From NCBI GenBank assembly GCA_045640725.1, contig JAZUFN010000053.1, positions 1-9,198 of the forward strand: a stretch of DNA of 9,198 bases, read 5' to 3'. The notes below the pieces were generated by a model, which ran no database searches, was not told the origin of the DNA, and saw nothing but the letters and a program-made list of their open reading frames with translations. Each line of letters starts with the position of its first letter. Position 1 is the stretch's first letter. Shown here in pieces: positions 1-4,863 of this stretch. The stretch comes from RGIG3528 sp045640725. Its GTDB lineage: Bacteria; Bacillota; Clostridia; Lachnospirales; Lachnospiraceae. The position numbers and the translations under genes were made by a program.

Positions 1-1288
1 TGTAACCGTATGTCCTAAGGCCGGTGAGGCTCTTAAGATGGTTCCTCAGGAGTCACAGGCAGCAGAGCAGCCTGTATTTGATTACCTGGTTGCTAATGTT
101 GGCAAGAAGGAAATCAAGCCTGTATTCCAGGGCGCTACACCTATCGGATCACAGTACAATCAGCCTCTCCTTGTGTTCTCCGGCTCCTGCGCAGGCTGTG
201 CTGAGACTTCATACGCAAGACTTATTACACAGCTCTTTGGTGAGCATATGTATATTTCCAATGCTACAGGATGTTCCTCCATCTGGGGCGGCCCTGCAGC
301 TACATCACCATATACCGTAAATAAGGATTCCCTTATGGGTCCTGCTTGGGCAAACTCCCTCTTCGAGGATAATGCTGAGCACGGTCTTGGTATGCAGGTT
401 GGTCAGAAGGTTATTCGTGACCAGCTCATCAAGAAGGTAGAGAAGATCGCTGAGTCTGATAAGGCTTCTGACAGCCTTAAGGCAGCTATCGCTAAGTACC
501 TTGAGACAGTAAATGATACAAAGACCAATACAGATGCTGCTAACGCTATGGTAGCTGAGCTGGAGAAGCTTGACTGCGATTGCGCTAAGGAGATCCTTGA
601 GAAGAAGGCTTACCTTGGTAAGAAGTCCGTATGGATCTTCGGTGGTGACGGTTGGGCATATGATATCGGCTTCGGCGGTCTCGATCACGTACTTGCTTCC
701 GGCGAGAATGTTAACGTTATGGTATTCGATACAGAAATGTACTCCAATACAGGTGGTCAGGCTTCCAAGGCTTCCAACATCGGTGAAGTTTGTCAGTTCG
801 CTGCTGCCGGTAAGGAAATGAAGAAGAAGTCTCTGGCAGAGATTGCTATGAGCTATGGCTATGTATATGTGGCACAAATTGCTCTTGGTGCAAATCCTGC
901 ACAGGCAGTTAAGGCTATTGCTGAGGCTGAGGCTTATGATGGTCCTTCACTTATCATTGGTTATGCACCTTGTGAGCTTCACGGTATCGCTAAGGGCGGC
1001 ATGAATCACTGCCAGGATGAGATGAAGAAGGCTGTTAAGGCTGGTTACTGGAACCTCTTCACATTCAATCCTGACCTTAAGGCTGCAGGCAAGAATCCAT
1101 TCACTCTTACCTCCAAGGCAGGAGATGGCACATATCAGGATTTCCTTAAGAACGAGGCTCGTTATACAGCTCTTACTCTTAAGTTCCCTGAGAGAGCAGA
1201 AGAACTCTTCGCTAAGTCTGAGGACGCAGCTAAGGAGCGTTTCGATCATCTCACAAAGCTTGTAAAGCTTTATGGCAATGAGGAATAA
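1..1288 (+). CDS. nifJ: Pyruvate:ferredoxin (flavodoxin) oxidoreductase, C-terminal part
   Basis: This gene is cut by the left edge; 428 codons remain, roughly a third of the usual ~1,170-1,190 residue single-chain enzyme. The enzyme is cytoplasmic and converts pyruvate and CoA to acetyl-CoA and CO2, reducing ferredoxin. The fragment opens with VCPKAGEAL, the last Cys-Pro of the ferredoxin-like domain. The thiamine-diphosphate domain follows. Counting from the first visible residue, SGSCAGCAE carries Cys63 and Cys66, NATGCSSIWGG carries Cys91 and APCELHG carries Cys324; these four match the proximal 4Fe-4S cluster ligands known in this family. GDGWAYDIG (215-223) and NTGGQ (249-253) form the TPP/Mg binding motif. 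Every Lys codon is AAG, as expected for a highly expressed gene. The frame is open to the window start, so the internal Met at base 38 is not the start. Confidence 0.97.
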   Translation, partial: VTVCPKAGEALKMVPQESQAAEQPVFDYLVANVGKKEIKPVFQGATPIGSQYNQPLLVFSGSCAGCAETSYARLITQLFGEHMYISNATGCSSIWGGPAATSPYTVNKDSLMGPAWANSLFEDNAEHGLGMQVGQKVIRDQLIKKVEKIAESDKASDSLKAAIAKYLETVNDTKTNTDAANAMVAELEKLDCDCAKEILEKKAYLGKKSVWIFGGDGWAYDIGFGGLDHVLASGENVNVMVFDTEMYSNTGGQASKASNIGEVCQFAAAGKEMKKKSLAEIAMSYGYVYVAQIALGANPAQAVKAIAEAEAYDGPSLIIGYAPCELHGIAKGGMNHCQDEMKKAVKAGYWNLFTFNPDLKAAGKNPFTLTSKAGDGTYQDFLKNEARYTALTLKFPERAEELFAKSEDAAKERFDHLTKLVKLYGNEE

Positions 1289-1315
1289 TTCATTCCAACA
1301 ATAATGAAAAATTTT

Positions 1316-1347
1316 CGGGGCGGCATTAAATTGCCGCCTCGATTTTT
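1316..1347 (+). terminator. Intrinsic terminator after nifJ
   Basis: A 10-bp stem (1316-1325 with 1332-1341, one G-U pair, core GGCGGCA/TGCCGCC) has a 6-base loop and is followed by ATTTTTG. It lies 28 bases after the nifJ stop. A-rich sequence before the stem and the T-run after it can extend the pairing. The T-run leads straight into the -35 box of the next promoter. Confidence 0.9.
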
Positions 1348-1348
1348 G

Positions 1349-1377
1349 TTGACATGAGACAGTTTTAGTGTTAAGTT
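1349..1377 (+). promoter_or_regulatory. Promoter of the mgtE operon
   Basis: The -35 box is a perfect TTGACA (1349-1354). A 17-base spacer ends in TGT, giving an extended -10 (TGN) before TAAGTT (1372-1377). The -10 hexamer itself is weak, with three of six consensus bases, so the TG and the consensus -35 are the main support. Transcription would start near 1384. Confidence 0.6.
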
Positions 1378-1390
1378 TCTCTTAGAGAAA
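1376..1390. repeat. Inverted repeat at the mgtE start site
   Basis: TTTCTC-TTA-GAGAAA is a perfect 6-bp inverted repeat with a 3-base centre. It overlaps the end of the -10 box and the predicted start site. It could be a repressor operator or a hairpin at the 5' end of the mRNA. The sequence alone does not decide between these. Confidence 0.4.
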
Positions 1391-1408
1391 AGTGAAAGGA
1401 GTTTTATC

Positions 1409-1498
1409 ATGGACGTTCCTGATTATCACAGTACACAGATAAAATTAGAGACGGTGAAAGAAAAATGTGACGAAGACTCCTTTTGGTATAACAGGTAA
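1409..1498 (+). CDS. 29-codon small ORF in the mgtE leader, possible leader peptide
   Basis: The reading frame encodes 29 residues starting MDVPDYHSTQ and ending DEDSFWYNR, and stops at TAATAA. The start is well supported: AAAGGAG ends 7 bases before the ATG, and the ORF begins about 25 bases after the predicted transcription start. I recognise no protein family. There is no signal peptide or membrane segment, and the peptide is hydrophilic with acidic residues at both ends (D2, D5, and the run D22-E23-D24). Its place ahead of two Mg2+ transporter genes suggests a regulatory leader peptide; that is inference. Alternatively it is a functional small protein, or a chance ORF that happens to follow a Shine-Dalgarno sequence. 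Confidence 0.5.
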   Translation: MDVPDYHSTQIKLETVKEKCDEDSFWYNR

Positions 1499-1661
1499 TA
1501 ATCTGTTCATAAAGAGTGTTCGTTTATGGCGTTTGTCCTTCATCGTCTTCCTGTGTGTTGCAGTGAAGACTATTTTTATGCCTATTAATAGTAGTAGCGT
1601 ATGCAGGATGGTTTTCAGACAAGTGTACATTGTGAAAGCGAGATTATCCCTAAGAAAGTGA
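1467..1661 (+). CDS. Possible 64-codon small membrane-type ORF, weakly supported
   Basis: A GTG-initiated frame of 64 codons overlaps the end of the 29-codon ORF and is in a different frame from it. It contains one hydrophobic stretch (LSFIVFLCVAV, residues 23-33) flanked by basic residues, as in a small inner-membrane protein. The TGA stop overlaps the presumed GAGG ribosome binding site of the following mgtE, which would allow translational coupling. Against it, the only upstream purine run is a weak GAAAG, the start is GTG, and no family is recognisable. It may be a chance frame in a structured leader RNA. Confidence 0.2.
   Translation: MTKTPFGITGNNLFIKSVRLWRLSFIVFLCVAVKTIFMPINSSSVCRMVFRQVYIVKARLSLRK
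1545..1570 (+). other. Leader RNA hairpin GTCTTC/GAAGAC
   Basis: GTCTTC (1545-1550) can pair with GAAGAC (1565-1570), with CTG/CAG extending the stem inward after a one-base bulge. The same GAAGAC word recurs at 1472-1477, in the small ORF, and at 1665-1670, immediately before the mgtE GTG. Alternative pairings are therefore possible. There is no U-run, so it is not a terminator. Confidence 0.3.
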
Positions 1662-1670
1662 GGCGAAGAC

Positions 1671-3074
1671 GTGGACGAAGAATTGTTAGAAGAGACAGTT
1701 GAATTATCAGCTGCAGATGAGATTGTATCCATTGTCAGAAGTGAAAAAAATAACAGTGAGATACTTGAAGCGATAGACAACTATCATGAGAATGATATTG
1801 CATCTGCACTTCCTTATCTGACCGCTGACGAAAGAAAGTCTCTATACAGGATTTTAGGTATAGAGCGTATGTCAGATATATTTGCATATCTGGATGACGT
1901 AGAAGAGTACCTGCAGGAAACCGGTCTGGAAAAAGCGGCAGATGTCATCGAGCAGATGGATGCCGACGATGCTATTGATGTTCTGGAAGAGATTGAAGAT
2001 GAGGAGACCAGAGAGCAGATTATCGCGCTGATGGATGAAGAGGCTCAGGACGATATTGAGCTTATTTCCTCTTATGAAGACGACGAGATAGGTAGTATGA
2101 TGACTACCAACTACGTAGCTGTTTCCAAAAATGCTACGGTGCCGGAAGCTATGAGCTCTCTTATTAGTCAGGCCGGCGATAATGACAATATAAATACTAT
2201 ATATGCCGTGGATGAGACTGGTAAATACTACGGAGCTATAGAGCTCAGAGATTTGATTATTGCCAGACGTAACGATCCTTTGGAGGATATCATTTCTACT
2301 GCATATCCTACTTTGGGAGACAAAGAAAGCATAAGTGATAGCCTGGAGCGAATAAAGGAATACTCTGAGGACTCCATCCCGGTTCTCTCGGATGATGGAG
2401 CTTTGATAGGCGTTATCACATCAGCGGATATCGTAGAAGCCGTAGATGATGAAATGGGTGATGATTATGCTAAGCTGGCAGGTCTTACTGAAGAGGAAGA
2501 CTTGAATGAAAAGCTTACCGAAAGTATGAGAAAAAGACTTCCCTGGCTGATTCTCCTTTTCTTCCTGGGGATGGGAGTGTCTTCAGTAGTGGGACTTTTC
2601 GAGGCTACCGTATCCCAGATAGCCATCCTTTTCTGCTTCCAATCTCTGGTGCTGGGTATGGCAGGTAATGTAGGGACTCAGTCTCTGGCTGTTACCATCA
2701 GAGTCCTTATGGACGAGAATATTACCGGCATGGAAAAATTTAAATTCATTTTCAAGGAAGTACGTGTTGGCTTTACCAATGGTGCACTTTTGGGACTTAG
2801 TGGTTGTGGATTGGTGACGATATACTTGCATTTTTTCAAGGGCTGCACCTGGGGATATGGCCTGTCGGTGGCAGCCTGTGTAGGCACCGCTTTGCTGGTG
2901 TCAATGATAGTGTCCAGCCTTATGGGAACAGTGATACCTATGATTTTCCACAAAATCCACGTAGACCCTGCGGTAGCTTCGGGACCGCTTATTACTACAG
3001 TAAATGACTTAGTAGCAGCCATTACCTATTATGGTCTGGCCAATCTGTTACTTATACAAGTATTGCGACTTTAA
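1671..3074 (+). CDS. mgtE: Magnesium transporter MgtE, first tandem copy
   Basis: 467 residues, near the usual ~450 for this Mg2+ channel/transporter of the cytoplasmic membrane. Domains in order: an acidic N-terminal MgtE_N superhelical domain (~30-135), a CBS pair (~138-200 and ~205-265) that senses Mg2+ in the known structure, a connecting plug-helix region containing DEMGDDYAKLAGLTEEEDL, and a five-helix pore domain from RLPWLILLFFLGMG (289-302) onward. GNVGTQSLAVTIR (332-344) and DPAVASGP (432-439) are family motifs. Asp446 in TTVND matches, as I recall the family, the Mg2+-binding pore Asp of Thermus MgtE. Start chosen: GTG, with GAGG ending 7 bases upstream. The N-terminus is strongly acidic (MDEELLEE). 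Residue 329 is Gly where the second copy has Asp. A 23-base gap to the next mgtE implies one transcript. Confidence 0.96.
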   Translation: MDEELLEETVELSAADEIVSIVRSEKNNSEILEAIDNYHENDIASALPYLTADERKSLYRILGIERMSDIFAYLDDVEEYLQETGLEKAADVIEQMDADDAIDVLEEIEDEETREQIIALMDEEAQDDIELISSYEDDEIGSMMTTNYVAVSKNATVPEAMSSLISQAGDNDNINTIYAVDETGKYYGAIELRDLIIARRNDPLEDIISTAYPTLGDKESISDSLERIKEYSEDSIPVLSDDGALIGVITSADIVEAVDDEMGDDYAKLAGLTEEEDLNEKLTESMRKRLPWLILLFFLGMGVSSVVGLFEATVSQIAILFCFQSLVLGMAGNVGTQSLAVTIRVLMDENITGMEKFKFIFKEVRVGFTNGALLGLSGCGLVTIYLHFFKGCTWGYGLSVAACVGTALLVSMIVSSLMGTVIPMIFHKIHVDPAVASGPLITTVNDLVAAITYYGLANLLLIQVLRL

Positions 3075-3097
3075 ATGCTATAGATAGGAGGTGCAAT

Positions 3098-4489
3098 ATG
3101 AACGAAGAAGAAAAAGAGCTTACTCCCGTTGAGGAGCTGATAGAGATTATCAGAAGCGGAAAAAGCTATGAAGAAATACTGGAATTAGTAGATAATTATC
3201 ATGATAATGATATAGCGCAGACTCTTCAGTTTATTACTCCTGAAGAAAGAAAGAATCTCTACAAGATACTGGGTACAGAACGCATGTCAGATATTTTTGC
3301 ATATCTGGATGATGTAGAGGAATACCTGCAGGAAATCGGTCTGGAGAAGGCTGCCGACATCATCGAGCAGATGGATGCGGATGATGCCATTGATGTTCTG
3401 GAAGAAATCGAAGATGAAGAGACCAGAGAGCAGATTATCGCCCTTATGGACGAGGAAGCACAGGATGATATCGAGCTGATTTCATCCTATGACGAAGACG
3501 AGATCGGTAGTATGATGACTACCAACTACGTTTTTGTATCAAAAAATGCCACTGTACCTAACGCCATGGATGAGCTGGTACGTCAGGCCGGTGAAAACGA
3601 CAATATAAACACCATTTATGCTATAGATGAAGAGGGAAAGTATTACGGTGCTATCGAGCTTAGAGACCTCATCATAGCCAGACGTAACGATCAGCTCATG
3701 GATATTATTTCCACAGCATATCCTACAGTAAACGATAAAGATTTTATCAGCGAGAATCTGGAACGTATCAAAGGCTATGAAGAAGACTCTATCCCTGTTG
3801 TTTCAGAAGACGGAGCTCTTTTGGGCGTTATCACATTTTCGGATATTATTGAAGCAGTAGATGACGAGATGGGTGATGATTACGCTAAGCTGGCTGGTCT
3901 TACCGAAGAAGAGGATCTCCATGAAAAGCTCACAGAAAGTATGAGAAAAAGGCTGCCCTGGCTGATTCTTCTCTTTTTCCTGGGCATGGGAGTTTCTTCT
4001 GTTGTAGGACTTTTTGAGGCCACGGTATCACGTATAGCTATCCTTTTCTGCTTCCAGTCTCTGGTGCTTGACATGGCTGGTAATGTAGGTACTCAGTCTC
4101 TGGCTGTTACTATCAGAGTCCTTATGGATGAGAATCTCACCGGTCTGGAAAAATTCAAATTCCTTCTGAAGGAAATCAGGGTCGGTGCTACCAATGGTCT
4201 GGTACTGGGTGGAAGCGCCTGCCTTTTAGTAGCAGGTTATTTACATCTGTTTAAGGGGGGCGATTGGGGCTATTCTTTCGCTGTAGCTGCTTGTGTAGCT
4301 ATTGCGCTTTTGGTATCCATGATTATATCCAGCTTGGTAGGTACTGTAATGCCTATGTTTTTCCATAAGATTCACATAGACCCTGCCGTAGCATCAGGAC
4401 CGTTTATCACTACCATCAACGATCTGGTAGCAGCGGTTACTTACTATGGGCTGGCCAATGTACTGTTGATAAATATCATGGGGCTGTAA
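3098..4489 (+). CDS. mgtE: Magnesium transporter MgtE, second tandem copy
   Basis: 463 residues with the same architecture as the preceding gene: acidic MgtE_N (~26-131), CBS pair (~134-260) and a five-helix Mg2+ pore (from ~285). An ungapped hand alignment gives 368 identities in 463 positions (about 80 %). Identity is near total in the second half of MgtE_N (69 of 71) and lowest over the first 60 residues and the third to fourth membrane helices. Many synonymous differences show the duplication is not recent. Conserved pore features are GNVGTQSLAVTIR, DPAVASGP and Asp442. It has a strong ribosome binding site (AGGAGG, 6 bases before ATG), better than that of copy 1. It probably shares the promoter upstream of copy 1. 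A subunit of a mixed dimer is possible, since MgtE is dimeric, but nothing here proves it. Confidence 0.96.
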   Translation: MNEEEKELTPVEELIEIIRSGKSYEEILELVDNYHDNDIAQTLQFITPEERKNLYKILGTERMSDIFAYLDDVEEYLQEIGLEKAADIIEQMDADDAIDVLEEIEDEETREQIIALMDEEAQDDIELISSYDEDEIGSMMTTNYVFVSKNATVPNAMDELVRQAGENDNINTIYAIDEEGKYYGAIELRDLIIARRNDQLMDIISTAYPTVNDKDFISENLERIKGYEEDSIPVVSEDGALLGVITFSDIIEAVDDEMGDDYAKLAGLTEEEDLHEKLTESMRKRLPWLILLFFLGMGVSSVVGLFEATVSRIAILFCFQSLVLDMAGNVGTQSLAVTIRVLMDENLTGLEKFKFLLKEIRVGATNGLVLGGSACLLVAGYLHLFKGGDWGYSFAVAACVAIALLVSMIISSLVGTVMPMFFHKIHIDPAVASGPFITTINDLVAAVTYYGLANVLLINIMGL

Positions 4490-4510
4490 AGTAATTGTGG
4501 ATAAAATATT

Positions 4511-4537
4511 ACGCTTTTCTAAAAGCGTTTGACTTTT
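4511..4537 (+). terminator. Probable terminator of the mgtE operon
   Basis: ACGCTTT (4511-4517) pairs with AAAGCGT (4522-4528) around a TCTA loop, followed by TTGACTTTT. The stem is short and the T-run is interrupted, so termination may be incomplete. The tail doubles as the -35 box of the scfA promoter. Confidence 0.6.
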
Positions 4538-4557
4538 ACAAGTGCCTATGCTATCAT
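4529..4557 (+). promoter_or_regulatory. Promoter of the scfA-scfB operon
   Basis: TTGACT (4529-4534), a 17-base spacer and TATCAT (4552-4557), with TGC just before the -10 making it an extended -10. Each hexamer matches five of six consensus bases, so this is one of the best promoters in the window. The predicted start is near 4564, leaving a 5' leader of about 70 bases. Confidence 0.75.
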
Positions 4558-4571
4558 TCATATGATTAAAA

Positions 4572-4585
4572 AGGCAAATTTGCCT
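4572..4585. repeat. Perfect 14-bp palindrome downstream of the scfA promoter
   Basis: AGGCAAATTTGCCT is a perfect palindrome about 8 bases after the predicted transcription start and about 50 bases before the scfA ATG. A dimeric repressor site is a natural reading. No T-run follows, so it is not a terminator. Confidence 0.45.
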
Positions 4586-4634
4586 ATGTAGAAGATGGGC
4601 ATTTGACTAAAAAACAATAATAGGAGAATTTACT

Positions 4635-4790
4635 ATGGAAAGAATCAAGACTCTTGAGACACGCAATCTTTGCGAGAGCGCTAAGAATGGTGGTTGCGGC
4701 GAGTGCCAGACATCTTGCCAGTCTGCTTGCAAGACAAGCTGTGGCGTTGCAAATCAGAAGTGCGAGAACACTGAGAAGAACGATCGCTAG
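4635..4790 (+). CDS. scfA: SCIFF family ranthipeptide precursor ScfA
   Basis: A 51-residue peptide starting MERIKTLETRN, from an ATG with AGGAG 8 bases upstream. The Cys-rich core GECQTSCQSACKTSC (22-36) is diagnostic of the SCIFF precursor family (six cysteines in forty-five residues) of Clostridia, a RiPP cross-linked by a radical SAM enzyme. The maturase gene follows. Cysteines are at 13, 21, 24, 28, 32, 36 and 43. The last six fit the family pattern and Cys13 is an extra. Most SCIFF peptides I recall read CKTSCTVGNQ here, and this one reads CKTSCGVANQ. The Thr replaced at position 37 is the acceptor I recall for the Cys32-Thr37 thioether of Clostridium thermocellum CteA. All five Lys codons are AAG, as in nifJ, consistent with high expression. 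The biological role of SCIFF peptides is not settled. Confidence 0.93.
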   Translation: MERIKTLETRNLCESAKNGGCGECQTSCQSACKTSCGVANQKCENTEKNDR

Positions 4791-4800
4791 ATAAAAACAG

Positions 4801-4830
4801 GTGCCGCCGCTTAGGGCGGCACTTTTGCTT
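4801..4830 (+). terminator. Terminator/attenuator between scfA and scfB
   Basis: GTGCCGCC (4801-4808) pairs perfectly with GGCGGCAC (4815-4822) around a 6-base loop, followed by TTTTGCTTT. It lies 10 bases after the scfA stop and 34 before the scfB ATG. No separate promoter is evident for scfB, so partial read-through would give a high precursor to maturase ratio. That reading is inference. Confidence 0.85.
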
Positions 4831-4863
4831 TGCGAAGATTTTGTTATAGAAAGAGAGATACAC

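Noticed and set aside
305..877. A 190-codon open frame on the minus strand inside nifJ
   Set aside because: It lies wholly antisense to a strongly conserved gene, has no ribosome binding site or recognisable domain, and is explained by the biased codon use of nifJ, which removes stops from the opposite strand.
1671..4489. Recent duplication or assembly artefact for the two mgtE genes
   Set aside because: The copies differ at many synonymous sites throughout and have different N-termini and ribosome binding sites, so they are true and fairly old paralogues.
4801..4863. An in-frame GTG that would extend scfB by 21 residues
   Set aside because: It sits in the stem of the terminator hairpin, has no ribosome binding site, and adds sequence that does not resemble the family. 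The ATG at 4864 starts the protein at the typical RiPP recognition domain.
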